The notes under the pieces were generated by a model. The model was not told the origin of the DNA. It ran no database searches and saw only the letters and a list, made by a program, of their open reading frames with translations. A stretch of DNA of 64,000 nucleotides from the NCBI RefSeq assembly GCF_011694515.1, contig NZ_CP050192.1:2229301-2293300 (forward strand). Reading direction: 5' to 3'. Source of the DNA: Mycobacterium sp. DL592. Its GTDB lineage: Bacteria; Actinomycetota; Actinomycetes; Mycobacteriales; Mycobacteriaceae. This document shows, piece after piece, positions 50,989 to 60,505 of this stretch. The position numbers and the translations under genes were made by a program. Positions within the stretch are counted from its first letter, which is position 1. Every line of letters begins with the position of its first letter.

Positions 50989-52530
50989 GTGAGCACTACT
51001 TTCCGGCCAGAGCGAAGCACTGGCGTCCTCGAGCGGTCAGGGGATCCCCGACACTTCGATGCTGTGGCCGTCGCGATCTTCGCCATTGCGGTCAGCGCGG
51101 CGGGGGCAGCCCGGCCATCGTTGTGGTTCGACGAGGCCGCCACCATCTCCGCCTCCACGCGCAGTTTCGCCGAATTGTGGCGAATGCTGGGCAATATCGA
51201 CGCCGTCCACGGCCTCTACTACCTGCTGATGCACGGCTGGTTCGCGGTCTTCCCGGCGACCGAATTCTGGTCGCGGCTGTCGAGCTCGCTGGCCGTCGGG
51301 GTCGCTGCGGCCGGTGTGGTCGTTGTGGGACGCCAACTCTCCACGCGCCCGGTGGCGGTGACCGCGGGCGTGGTGTTCGCCCTTCTCCCCCGCGTCACCT
51401 GGGCCGGTATCGAAGCCCGCTCGTATGCGTTGTGCATGGTCGCCGGGGTATGGCTGACCGCCCTCTGCGTCACCGCGATTCGGCGCAACCGGCCGCGATG
51501 GTGGGCCGGCTACGCGGCACTGGTCCTTCTCGGCACGCTGTTGAACGTCTTCGTGGTGCTCATCGTCGGCGTCCACGCCGTCCTGGTGGGCGTCTCGTCG
51601 GACTCGCGCAGCATCCGATTGCGTTGGGCCATGGCGGCGCTGGCCGCCGTCGTGCCAGCGGTGCCGTTCCTCTACTTCACCCAGACGCAGGTGTTCCAGA
51701 TCGGGTGGATCTCCCCCCTGGGCCTCCACACGGTCGGAAAGATCCTGCAGGAGCAGTACTTCGATCATTCGCTGACGTTCGCGATACTGTCGGCGCTGGT
51801 CATCGTCGCCGGAGTGGTGTGCCGGTCCCGGGCCACCTTGGCCGGCACGCAGCCCGCCCGGCTGGTCATCGTGGCGATCGCCTGGATCGTGATCCCCACC
51901 GCCGCGCTGCTGGTGTACTCCGTTGTGCGCCATCCGGTGTACTACCCCCGGTACTTGTCGTTCACGGTGCCTGCGGTCGCACTGCTGATCGGACTGTGCG
52001 TCGTGAACGTCGGACGCTCACGCGCGGGTGTGGCGGGGCTGCTGCTGCTTTTCGCCCTCGCAGCGACGCCCAATTACCTTGCTCAGCGCGGCCCGTATGC
52101 GAAGGAAGGGATGGACTACAGCCAGGTGGCTGACGTCATCACCCGCTACGCGAAGCCGGGTGACTGCCTGATCATGGACAACTCGGCGGCCTGGAAACCG
52201 GGGCCGATCCGGCCGCTGATCGCCGCGCGCCCCGCTGCCTTCGAGAAGCTCCGCGACTACGGCCGCGGGACGCCTGCGATTGCGCGAAACCGATTGTGGG
52301 ACAGCCATATCGCAATCTGGCGATGGGCCGACAAGATGCCCGGTTGCCCGACCATCTGGACAGTCACCGAGCGTGACACGACGCGTCCCGACCACGAGCA
52401 GGGCACACCGCTGGCGGCGGGACCACGTCTGGGCCGTGCCATGGCGTATCAGGTTCCCAGCCGGTTCGGCTTTCGTGTTGTGGAGCGCTGGCAGTTCAGC
52501 TTCGCCCAGGTGACCAAGTCGACGCGCTAG
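50989..52530 (+). CDS. GT-C fold membrane glycosyltransferase (Rv1635c type)
   Basis: A 513-aa multipass protein with about ten hydrophobic segments and the GT-C hallmark WFDEAATIS (about residues 43-51), whose Asp-Glu is the catalytic site in polyprenyl-phosphate-sugar transferases. VVRHPVYYPRYLSFTVP late in the sequence is a further family motif, then a soluble C-terminal domain. Its positional ortholog Rv1635c adds the mannose cap of lipoarabinomannan, so mannosyl transfer to a cell-wall glycolipid is likely. GTG 50989 (VSTTFRPERS) is preferred to ATG 50845, as the intervening sequence looks non-coding. Confidence 0.88.
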   Translation: MSTTFRPERSTGVLERSGDPRHFDAVAVAIFAIAVSAAGAARPSLWFDEAATISASTRSFAELWRMLGNIDAVHGLYYLLMHGWFAVFPATEFWSRLSSSLAVGVAAAGVVVVGRQLSTRPVAVTAGVVFALLPRVTWAGIEARSYALCMVAGVWLTALCVTAIRRNRPRWWAGYAALVLLGTLLNVFVVLIVGVHAVLVGVSSDSRSIRLRWAMAALAAVVPAVPFLYFTQTQVFQIGWISPLGLHTVGKILQEQYFDHSLTFAILSALVIVAGVVCRSRATLAGTQPARLVIVAIAWIVIPTAALLVYSVVRHPVYYPRYLSFTVPAVALLIGLCVVNVGRSRAGVAGLLLLFALAATPNYLAQRGPYAKEGMDYSQVADVITRYAKPGDCLIMDNSAAWKPGPIRPLIAARPAAFEKLRDYGRGTPAIARNRLWDSHIAIWRWADKMPGCPTIWTVTERDTTRPDHEQGTPLAAGPRLGRAMAYQVPSRFGFRVVERWQFSFAQVTKSTR

Positions 52531-52543
52531 GCGAAATCACGAG

Positions 52544-55500
52544 CTAGTCGTCGAACCAGCGGTTGGCCTTCGGCAGATCGGCCCCGAGCACCGCACCGGC
52601 GGGGGCGCCGGCTGGTGCACCGGACTCCGAACCGGGCTTGGTGGCCGACCATCCGGTGCCGACGCACAGCAGGTCGCGCGGCGTCGAGATCGTCGTCGGC
52701 AGCGGAATGCCGAAGCCGGGGATACCCGGGATCGTCACCTGCGGCGGCGACAGCAGCGTTGCGACACCTTGTGCCACCGCGGGCAGAACCTGGGCAGGTG
52801 GCGTCGGCAGCGATCCCGCCGCGTTGGCGATCGGCGCAGCCGGGATCAGGCTCGGCAGCCCCGGGGTGCTTGCCGCGGCGTTGACGCCGGGGGTGCCGGG
52901 AACCGCCCGCGGCGGTGTCGCCGGGTAGGCGTCGATATTGCCGATGGGGCTGCCCGGCGTCCGCGTCGGCGGGGTGGGCGGCGTGCCGCCGGTGGTGACG
53001 ACCGGGGTGCCAGGAACCGCGGCGGGCGGAGTCGGCGGGACCAGACCCGTATCAACAACCGGCACACCCGGAACCGCCGCAGGCGGAGTCGGCGGGACCA
53101 GACCCGTATCAACAACCGGCACACCCGGAACCGCCGCAGGCGGAGTCGGCGGGACCAGACCCGTATCAACAACCGGCACACCCGGAACCGCGGCGGGCGG
53201 AGTGGGAAGCCCACCGCCACCGCCACCGCCCGGGAGGCCCGGGACGGCCGCCGGCGGAGTAGGCACCCCGCCACCACCACCACCGACAGCGGCGGCAGGC
53301 AGGGCTGCCGGCGGTGCCGGCAACCCGGCAGCGGCAGAGGCGATCGCTTCGGCGGGAACTCCAGCCGCCGGGCTGACTACGCCGGAGGTGTCTGCGATCG
53401 GAGCGCCGACGGCGCCCGCGGCGGCAGCTCCGCCACCCGCACCGGCACCAGCACCGGCACCACCGCCGCCGCCGGCTCCAGCGCCGGCTTGCAGGGCGGC
53501 GTCGGAGAGTTGACCTGAGCTGTCGGCCAGCGCGGCACCCGCGGGAGGCACCACGCCGGAAGCGTCGGAGATCGCGCCGGCAGGCACGCCCCCGGCTGCG
53601 GGGACACCGCCGCCGCCACCGACCGGGGCGCCGGGGATCGCTGCGGGCGGGGTCGGCAGACCGCCGCCTTCGCCGCCGCCGGGCGTACCCGGGACAACCG
53701 CCGGAGGCGTACCGCCACCTTCGACAACCGGACCACCAGGCGTACCCGGCACCGCCGCCGGAGGCGTACCGCCACCTTCGACAACGGGACCACCAGGCGC
53801 ACCCGGCACCGCCGCCGGAGGCGTACCGCCACCTTCGACAACGGGTCCACCGGGCGTACCGGGTACCGCGGCCGGCGGCGTACCGCCGGTCTGGACGATC
53901 GGTGCACCGGGCGAACCGGGGATCTCGGCGGGCGGAACTCCGCCGCCCTCGACGACCGGCCCGCCGGGGGTGCCCGGCACCATTGCGGGCGGGGTGCCCG
54001 CGGTCTCGACGGACGCGGCGGCAGGAGCACCGGGAACCACGGCGGGCACACCGGGAACACCTTCGGCGGCAACAGCTCCGGGCGTGCCCGGAACGGCGGC
54101 CGGCGGCGTGCTGATGCCGGGGATGGACGCTGCGCTGGGCACACCGGGCAGGGTCAGCGGCGGGGTGCCGGGAACCTGCAGTGTGCCGCCGCCCACCGAG
54201 CTGCCCGGGATCGACAGCGGCGGAGGAGGCAACGTGGACACCGAATTGTTCACGGCAGCACCAGGATTGGCCACCGGAGGAACGCCGGGTGTCTGCACCG
54301 ATGCGGCGGCGGGCGCGGCGGGGGTTTCGACGCCGGGAGCACCGGGGGTACTGACCGACACCGGGATCTCGGCGCCGGGGGTGCCGACCCCTGCAACGGG
54401 CGGGGTGTCCACCGCTGCAGCGGCGGGAACTCCAGGAACCCCGGCGGGGGGCACCGGAGGTGTTGCGGCGGTGTCGGTCACGAGCCCGCCGGGCACACCG
54501 CCGGGCGGAGTCCCGGGGAAGGGAACAGCGTCAGCAGCGGGGACTCCGGGGACAGCGGCCGGAGGTCCTGGGGGCACGTTGACTCCCCCGCCGGCGGGCA
54601 CGCCGGGCACGCCGCCGGGCGGCCCGGGCGGAACGGCTGCGGCCTCGGGGATCGGAACGCCCGGGACAGCAGCCGGCGGTCCGGGCGGTACCACGGCGGC
54701 TGCGGGAACCGGAGCACCAGGGACGGCGGCCGGCGGAGCCGGAAGCGCACCGGCGGCATCGGCAATGGGGGCACCGGGGGCCGCGGCAGGCACCGGGGCA
54801 AGCGCACCGGCAGCATCCGAGATGGCCGCACCGGGCACACCGCCCGGCAGCGCGCCGGCAGCGTCGGCGATCGGGGCACCGGCGGCACCTGCGCCGCCAC
54901 CGGCACCCGCACCTGCGCCGCCACCGGCGGCGCCGATCTGTGCACCGGCTTCCAGGCCTGCCGACGCGTCGGCGATCGGGGCACCCGCAGCACCGGCGCC
55001 GCCACCGGGAAGGCCTGCCGCGGCGTCAGCGATAGGCGCACCGGGAACTCCGGCGGGCGGAAGTCCTGCTCCCGCCGGCGGGGCGACGACGCCGCCCGGA
55101 GGTGTCGGAACGCCACCGACCAGACCGCCCGGGGGCGTCCCGGGAACTGCGGCGGGCGGGGTGCCGGTGCCGCCGACGATCCCGCCGGGCGGGGTGCCCG
55201 GCACCGCGGCAGGCGGGGTGCCGGTGCCGCCGACGATCCCGCCGGGCGGGGTGCGCCGGGAACCGTCGCGGGCGGTGTTGCGCCGCTGGCGACAGAGTGG
55301 GTGCCCGGTGTTCCGGGGACGCTGGCCGGCGGCACCTTGATGGTGCCGGGGACGGTCGCGGGAGGGATCGGCCCGCCGGCGACCGGCGGGTTGTTGGTGA
55401 AGATCGACGACGCCGAACCGGGGATGCCCTGGCTGAGGTCGGGAGGATTCGAGGCGACCTGCTGGATGATGTTGACGCACGGAACCCCGGGAACGATGTC

Positions 55501-55596
55501 GGCCATCGCCCGTGGGCTGAACAAAGGAGCCGTCCAGAAGCACCCAACAGTCGCCATAGCGGTAACCGCCGCTATGCGAGTGGTGGTTCGAGACAT
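52544..55596 (-). CDS. Secreted Pro/Gly/Ala-rich repeat protein, frameshifted
   Basis: Begins at ATG 55596 with signal peptide MSRTTTRIAAVTAMATVGCF and cleavage near RAMA-DIVPG, then GVPCVNIIQQVASNPPDLSQG. The rest is almost entirely repeats of about 19 residues built on PPAAVPG(T/V)P plus Gly/Val/Glu-rich connectors, ending LLCVGTGWSATKPG. At 55251-55264 one repeat has GTGCGCCGGGAACC where its neighbour has GTGCCCGGCACC, two extra bases that move the signal-peptide frame out of the repeat frame. Without them the protein would be 1016 aa. This may be a real inactivation or a sequence error in repetitive GC-rich DNA. Mature Cys occur only near each end. Function unknown. Confidence 0.7.
53040..53210. 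repeat. 57-bp tandem repeat, three copies
   Basis: Three consecutive 57-bp units starting at 53040, 53097 and 53154 (the last diverges near its end) encode 19-residue units PPTPPAAVPGVPVVDTGLV within the Pro-rich protein. Confidence 0.9.
53706..53876. repeat. Second 57-bp tandem repeat array, three copies
   Basis: Units starting at 53706, 53763 and 53820 encode GGTPPAAVPGTPGGPVVEG with few changes. The period is again exactly 57 bp. Confidence 0.9.
55155..55268. repeat. 57-bp repeat pair next to the frameshift
   Basis: Units start at 55155 and 55212. The second contains the extra two bases that break the reading frame, so the pair shows the expected sequence directly. Confidence 0.8.
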
Positions 55597-55751
55597 GGTT
55601 CCCCCGTTCCTGTGGTGAGGTCTGAGGGGAAAACTACAGACGTGTAAGTTCTGCGCGGCGGTGCCGGTCGGGCGGTTACCGAACTGTTGCTAACCGGTGC
55701 CGCAGCAGTTACCCGGGCGATGACGGCTCAGGGCCGATCGGATGAAGAACG

Positions 55752-55825
55752 TGGAGCGAGTGACGGGATTCGAACCCGTGTAAACGGCTTTGCAGGCCGG
55801 TGCCTAGCCACTCAGCCACACCCGC
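55752..55825 (-). tRNA. tRNA-Cys (GCA)
   Basis: The minus strand folds as a 74-nt cloverleaf: acceptor GCGGGTG with CACTCGC (one G-U pair), D arm GGCTGAGTGGCTAGGC, anticodon stem CGGC/GCCG with loop CTGCAAA (anticodon GCA), and T arm ACGGGTTCGAATCCCGT. The discriminator is U73, the cysteine identity base, and CCA is encoded. M. tuberculosis has its tRNA-Cys in this same neighbourhood. Confidence 0.97.
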
Positions 55826-55911
55826 ACGTGAAGGTCACGATTCCAGCACGGCAGGGTCCCGGCCAGCGTTTCGATCAGCGTGAGCACTAGCTGACCCGGC
55901 GCTTCGCGCTT

Positions 55912-55917
55912 TACCGT
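55912..55917 (+). promoter_or_regulatory. -10 element for the leaderless mgtC-like gene
   Basis: TACCGT fits TANNNT and is 6 nt before ATG 55924. Confidence 0.5.
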
Positions 55918-55923
55918 GACGGC

Positions 55924-56628
55924 ATGCAGACCTGGTTGGCTGATCCGCCCCTACTCGGCGGCCCCGGGCAGGGCACCCGCCAGATCGTCGAGCTGCTGAT
56001 CGCGTTCGGGCTGACCGCCCTGATCGGGCTCGAGCGTGAGGTACACGGCAAGGCCGCCGGGCTACGCACCCAGACCATCGTGGGCACCGCCGCGGCGCTG
56101 ATCCTGATCATCAGCAAGTACGGCTTTTCCGACGTCCTAAGCCCGGGAACCGTGGAAGTCGACCCCTCGCGGGTAGCCGCCCAGATCGTCTCGGGCATCG
56201 GTTTCCTGGGTGCGGGCCTGATCATCACCCGCCAGGGCGCGGTTCACGGGCTGACGACGGCGGCGGCGATCTGGGAGTGCGCCGCGATCGGCATGGCCGC
56301 CGGCGCCGGTCTGGTCAAGCTGGCCATCGTCGTGACGATCCTGCATTTCGTGATCGTGCTCGGCTTCACGCCGCTGACCCAGCGGCTGACCGCGCGACTG
56401 TCAGGCTCGGTGCGACTGCACATCACCTACGAACAGAACCGCGGCGTGATCGGCCGAATCCTGGGCGCCTGCGACAAACACAAGTGGACGCTGTCCGCAC
56501 TCAACAGCGACCCTGATGGCGGGGTCCTGCTCACCCTGACCGGTTCGGGCATCCGACACGCACCCAGCGCCGTCGCCGGCGTCGACGGGGTCACCAGCGT
56601 CCGGCGCATGGACGACAAGGAAGATTAG
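55924..56628 (+). CDS. MgtC/SapB family membrane protein
   Basis: A 234-aa protein with about five transmembrane segments (residues about 20-150) and a C-terminal ACT-like cytosolic domain (VRLHITYEQNRGVIGRIL onward). GLERE (near 36), AGLRTQTIVG, and VSGIGFLGAGLIITRQG with GLTTAAAIWECAAIGMA are the MgtC signature. The family supports growth at low Mg2+ and, in some pathogens, intramacrophage survival. No Mg2+-responsive leader can exist here because the transcript appears leaderless. It ends in a 4-nt convergent overlap with the MFS gene. Confidence 0.92.
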   Translation: MQTWLADPPLLGGPGQGTRQIVELLIAFGLTALIGLEREVHGKAAGLRTQTIVGTAAALILIISKYGFSDVLSPGTVEVDPSRVAAQIVSGIGFLGAGLIITRQGAVHGLTTAAAIWECAAIGMAAGAGLVKLAIVVTILHFVIVLGFTPLTQRLTARLSGSVRLHITYEQNRGVIGRILGACDKHKWTLSALNSDPDGGVLLTLTGSGIRHAPSAVAGVDGVTSVRRMDDKED

Positions 56629-58031
56629 GCCGCAACCCGGCCGCGCCCAGACCGGGCCGAGGCCACTACGCCGACTGCTGCCAGGACCGCGAAGACCCCG
56701 AACATCCACCGACTCGCGGTGGCATCGGGGGTGGCCCGCAGGTTCACGATGACGCCGGCCAGGCCCGCGCCGAACGCCCCGCACATCAGTTGCACGGTGC
56801 TGATCGCAGCCGCCGCCACCGCCTGCTGCGCCGAATCGTCGACGACCGAGCCCATCGCCCATGCCGACAGGTGCGGCCAGGCCATCCCGATGCCGGCGCC
56901 CGTGACAGCGAGCGCGGCCGCCCACAACAGCACGAGTGCTGTTGAGGCATGGCTATTTTGGGTCACCGCGGCCACCGCGAGACCGACCGCCATCACCACA
57001 GGGGCGACTGCGACAACCCGCACCGTCAGCCGACTGTTGGTAATCGAGGCGCTGGCGATCTCGCCGACCGTCCACCCCACCGATAGCGCCGCCCCGAGAA
57101 ACCCCGCGAAGATGGGGGCCAGCCCGCCCAGCCGCTGGCCGAACAATGGCACATACATGTCAACCATCGTCGCCGCCATCAGAAGACCCAATGTCATGTA
57201 GATCCACTTGAGCGGTCCCGGCTGAAAAGCCTTGCGCGGCAGGACTGCAGCGCCTAGCCGCCGGTCGACGGTGATGAACGTGGCCACCAACAGCGCTCCG
57301 ACACCCAGGAGCGCGGCGATGGCGGCGGGGTTGCGAGGTATCGCCGCGGCGCTTACGGCCAGCGCCGCCGATCCCAGCAGAACCAGCGACCAGACCGGGA
57401 TCCCGCTGCGCGGCCCCTCCCCGTCCGGGGATTGCGCGCGAGCCGGAAGTGCGATCGGCACCAGCGCGCTCATCGCGACGGCCAGGACGGCCAGCGATCC
57501 GAAACCGCCTCGCCAGAAACCGAATTGGGCAAACAGACCACCCGTTGCGGGCCCGACGAGGGTGCCGATCCCCCACATCGCCGAGACGACCGCAGACGCA
57601 CGAGTCCACAACCGATCGGGCAGCGCGGCGCTGATGACCGCATAGCCGAGCCCGGCGAGCACGCCCCCGGCCAGGCCCTGCACCACCCGGCCCACCAGCA
57701 GCAGCTCCATCGACGGCGCAGTGGCGCAGACTGCGCTGCCGAGCGCGAACGACAACAACGCACCCAAATAGGACAGTCGCGGGCCGAACCGGGTCAGCAA
57801 CGGGCCCACCGTGGTTGCCGCGACGACCGACGACACCAGATACACCGTGGTCACCCAGGCATACAGCCGCTCGCCGCCGATGTCGGCGACCGCGCTCGGC
57901 AGCAGGCTCATGGTGATGAACTCGTTGATGGCGTAGATCGCCACGCCGCCTGCCAGGACGACGGTGGCACCGAGGTGATCTCCGAGTAGCTCGCGCCAGC
58001 TGCCCTCGGCCGACGCCGTCTTCCCGGTCAT
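56625..58031 (-). CDS. MFS drug-efflux transporter (Rv1634 type)
   Basis: A 468-aa major facilitator of the DHA2/14-TM-like branch; about 12-14 hydrophobic segments. VVAATTVGPLLTRFGPRLSYLG is the loop 2-3 signature and VVQGLAGGVLAGLGYAVI matches the antiporter motif C region. Positional ortholog of Rv1634, linked to efflux of drugs in M. tuberculosis. ATG 58031 (MTGKTASA) is chosen because a TACGGT box lies 7 nt upstream; the longer start at 58040 would place the promoter inside the gene. Confidence 0.92.
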   Translation of the reverse strand: MTGKTASAEGSWRELLGDHLGATVVLAGGVAIYAINEFITMSLLPSAVADIGGERLYAWVTTVYLVSSVVAATTVGPLLTRFGPRLSYLGALLSFALGSAVCATAPSMELLLVGRVVQGLAGGVLAGLGYAVISAALPDRLWTRASAVVSAMWGIGTLVGPATGGLFAQFGFWRGGFGSLAVLAVAMSALVPIALPARAQSPDGEGPRSGIPVWSLVLLGSAALAVSAAAIPRNPAAIAALLGVGALLVATFITVDRRLGAAVLPRKAFQPGPLKWIYMTLGLLMAATMVDMYVPLFGQRLGGLAPIFAGFLGAALSVGWTVGEIASASITNSRLTVRVVAVAPVVMAVGLAVAAVTQNSHASTALVLLWAAALAVTGAGIGMAWPHLSAWAMGSVVDDSAQQAVAAAAISTVQLMCGAFGAGLAGVIVNLRATPDATASRWMFGVFAVLAAVGVVASARSGRGRVAA

Positions 58032-58038
58032 GTGCATC

Positions 58039-58044
58039 ACCGTA
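58039..58044 (-). promoter_or_regulatory. -10 element for the leaderless MFS gene
   Basis: TACGGT on the minus strand fits TANNNT and is 7 nt from ATG 58031. Confidence 0.5.
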
Positions 58045-58079
58045 GAGGCTCAACCGCAGTTGAGCTCAAGTGCACCGGC

Positions 58080-60242
58080 CTACTTCAGGCCGGCCGCGTC
58101 CATGCCGCGCAGTTCCTTCTTCAGGTCGGCAATCTCGTCACGGATGCGGGCCGCAAGCTCGAATTGCAGATCACGCGCCGCCGCCATCATCTGCGCGGTG
58201 AGGTCCTTGATGAGGTCGGCCAACTCGGCGCGCGGCATATTCGCGGTGTCGCGGCCTTCGATGATCCCGGCGCTGACCGCCCGGCCCGGCTCCCCCTGGG
58301 CGCGGCGGCCGCGGGAGGAGTTGCGTCCCGAGCCACCTACATCGACGGTCGCATCGGTGTCGTCGGCCTCGCTGTAAACCTGGTCGAGGATATCGGCGAT
58401 CTTCTTGCGCAACGGCTGCGGATCCACGCCGTGTGCGACGTTGTATTCGATCTGCTTGGCCCGGCGGCGGTCGGTTTCGTCGATCGCCGCCCGCATCGAG
58501 TCGGTGATCTTGTCGGCGTACATGTGGACCTCGCCGGAGACGTTGCGCGCCGCGCGGCCGATGGTCTGGATCAGGCTGCGCGTGGAACGCAGAAACCCTT
58601 CCTTGTCGGCGTCGAGGATCGACACCAGCGACACCTCGGGCAGGTCGAGACCTTCACGGAGCAGGTTGATGCCGACCAGCACGTCGTACTCGCCAAGCCG
58701 CAGCTGGCGCAGCAGCTCCACGCGGCGCAGCGTGTCGACCTCGGAATGCAGATAGCGCACCCGGATGCCCAGTTCGAGCAGGTAGTCGGTGAGATCCTCG
58801 GCCATCTTCTTGGTCAACGTGGTGACCAGCACGCGTTCGTCGCGTTCGGTGCGGGCGCGGATCTCCCCGATGAGGTCGTCGATCTGCCCCTTGGTGGGCT
58901 TGACCACCACCTTGGGGTCGACCAGGCCGGTCGGGCGGATCACCTGTTCGACGAATTCGCCGCCGGTCTGGCTCAGCTCGTAGGGGCCGGGTGTGGCCGA
59001 CAGATACACCGTCTGACCGATGCGGTCGGCGAACTCCTCCCAGGTCAGCGGCCGGTTGTCGACGGCCGAAGGCAGCCGGAAGCCGAACTCGACCAGATTG
59101 CGCTTGCGGGACATGTCGCCCTCGTACATGCCGCCGATCTGCGGGACTGTCACGTGTGACTCGTCGATCACCATCAGGAAGTCTTCGGGGAAGTAGTCCA
59201 GCAGCGTGGCCGGGGCGGAGCCGGCCGGCCTCCCATCTATGTGCCTTGAGTAGTTCTCGATACCCGAGCAGAAGCCGACCTGGCGCATCATCTCGATGTC
59301 GTAGTTGGTCCGCATCCGCAGGCGCTGGGCTTCCAGGAGCTTGCCCTGGTTCTCCAGCTCGGATAGCCGCGCGGCCAGTTCTTCTTCGATGGTCGAGATC
59401 GCCTGCGCCATCCGCTCCGGTCCGGCGACGTAGTGGGTGGCCGGGAAGATACGCAGCGAGTCGACCTTGCGGACCACGTCACCGGTGAGCGGGTGCAGGT
59501 AGTACAGCGCCTCGATCTCGTCGCCGAAGTACTCGATGCGGACAGCCAGCTCCTCGTAGGACGGGATGATCTCGACGGTATCGCCGCGCACCCGGAACGA
59601 ACCGCGGGTGAAGGACATGTCGTTGCGGCTGTACTGCACGTCGACCAGCAGCCGCAGCAGCCCGTCCCGGGGCACCTCGGCGCCGACCTGGAGCTCCACC
59701 GACCGGTCTAGGTAGGACTGCGGTGTACCCAGGCCGTAGATGCACGACACCGAGGCGACCACGACGACATCACGCCGAGACAGCAGGCTGGAGGTCGCCG
59801 AGTGGCGCAGCCGCTCGACGTCGTCGTTGATCGAGCTGTCCTTCTCGATGTAGGTGTCGGTCTGAGCGATGTACGCCTCAGGCTGGTAGTAGTCGTAGTA
59901 GCTGACGAAGTACTCAACAGCGTTGTGCGGCAACATTTCCCGCAACTCGTTGGCAAGCTGGGCCGCCAGCGTCTTGTTCGGCGCCATCACCAGCGTGGGC
60001 CGTTGGAGCCGCTCGATGAGCCAGGCGGTGGTCGCGGACTTACCGGTGCCGGTGGCACCGAGGAGCACGACGTCACGCTCGCCCGCCCTGATCCGCCGTT
60101 CCAGTTCCGCGATCGCCGCCGGCTGGTCGCCGGCCGGCTGGTACTCGCTGACCACCTCGAACCGGGCGCCGGCGCGCACGACGTCCTCGACCGCGCGATA
60201 CTCCGAATGCGCGAGGACCGGATGTTCGGTAGCGAAGGCCAT
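58080..60242 (-). CDS. uvrB: Excinuclease ABC subunit B
   Basis: Helicase-like damage-verification subunit that binds UvrA and recruits UvrC. The 720-aa product has Walker A GATGTGKS (62-69), the beta-hairpin [10 protein letters not shown] (about 114), DESHVTVPQ (Walker B), helicase motif SATPGPYEL, motif [11 protein letters not shown], and a C-terminal UVR domain ([21 protein letters not shown]). A linker insertion ([17 protein letters not shown]) separates core and UVR domain. The ATG is preceded by the damage promoter ending 6 nt upstream, so its mRNA is probably leaderless. Orthologous to Rv1633. Confidence 0.99.
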   Translation of the reverse strand: MAFATEHPVLAHSEYRAVEDVVRAGARFEVVSEYQPAGDQPAAIAELERRIRAGERDVVLLGATGTGKSATTAWLIERLQRPTLVMAPNKTLAAQLANELREMLPHNAVEYFVSYYDYYQPEAYIAQTDTYIEKDSSINDDVERLRHSATSSLLSRRDVVVVASVSCIYGLGTPQSYLDRSVELQVGAEVPRDGLLRLLVDVQYSRNDMSFTRGSFRVRGDTVEIIPSYEELAVRIEYFGDEIEALYYLHPLTGDVVRKVDSLRIFPATHYVAGPERMAQAISTIEEELAARLSELENQGKLLEAQRLRMRTNYDIEMMRQVGFCSGIENYSRHIDGRPAGSAPATLLDYFPEDFLMVIDESHVTVPQIGGMYEGDMSRKRNLVEFGFRLPSAVDNRPLTWEEFADRIGQTVYLSATPGPYELSQTGGEFVEQVIRPTGLVDPKVVVKPTKGQIDDLIGEIRARTERDERVLVTTLTKKMAEDLTDYLLELGIRVRYLHSEVDTLRRVELLRQLRLGEYDVLVGINLLREGLDLPEVSLVSILDADKEGFLRSTRSLIQTIGRAARNVSGEVHMYADKITDSMRAAIDETDRRRAKQIEYNVAHGVDPQPLRKKIADILDQVYSEADDTDATVDVGGSGRNSSRGRRAQGEPGRAVSAGIIEGRDTANMPRAELADLIKDLTAQMMAAARDLQFELAARIRDEIADLKKELRGMDAAGLK

Positions 60243-60248
60243 GAGACC

Positions 60249-60271
60249 AGGTTAAGCGCCCCCACCGACAG
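60249..60271 (-). promoter_or_regulatory. PafBC/RecA-NDp type DNA-damage promoter of uvrB
   Basis: CTGTCGGTG, an 8-nt spacer and TAACCT on the minus strand match TTGTCRGTG-N8-TANNNT with one deviation (the first base). TAACCT is 6 nt from the uvrB ATG. Confidence 0.75.
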
Positions 60272-60292
60272 ATTCATTCCCGCTGCATTACG

Positions 60293-60298
60293 TACGCT
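60293..60298 (+). promoter_or_regulatory. -10 element for a leaderless small ORF and DUF402 gene
   Basis: TACGCT fits TANNNT and is 6 nt before GTG 60305. Confidence 0.45.
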
Positions 60299-60304
60299 GT
60301 CGCC

Positions 60305-60505
60305 GTGCCCGAACCACTACGAATCGGCCTGCACATCCCGGGGTTTGTGCTGACCGTCGTCGGTCTGAGTCGCCGGGTGGCCCTGCTCTGGCCCGGGCCG
60401 GTCCGGGTGGCCGAGGCAATCGGGATGAGCTGCGCCAACGACCGCGACGGCACCAACGGCAAGGATCCGCGCACGATCGGCCTGCGTAGGCGACGCCGGC
60501 AATGA
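60305..60505 (+). CDS. Small basic protein of unknown function, coupled to DUF402
   Basis: A 66-aa frame beginning GTG with a TACGCT box at 6 nt, and ending in TGA that overlaps the ATG of the following gene by 4 nt. The N-terminal half is hydrophobic (IGLHIPGFVLTVVGLSRRVALLW) and could be one membrane segment; the C terminus is very basic (GLRRRRRQ). I recognise no family. It may be a short leader ORF that couples translation of the DUF402 gene rather than a functional protein. Confidence 0.45.
   Translation: MPEPLRIGLHIPGFVLTVVGLSRRVALLWPGPVRVAEAIGMSCANDRDGTNGKDPRTIGLRRRRRQ

Noticed and set aside
53040..53880. CRISPR-like regularly spaced repeats
   Set aside because: Units are directly abutting 57-bp coding repeats with no unique spacers and no cas genes.
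52544..55543. Start of the Pro-rich protein at 55543 in the repeat frame
   Set aside because: The first 100 or so residues in that frame (RSRGSVRQHH-type) are shadow of the signal-peptide frame; the real N terminus is at 55596 and the frames are joined by a 2-base change.
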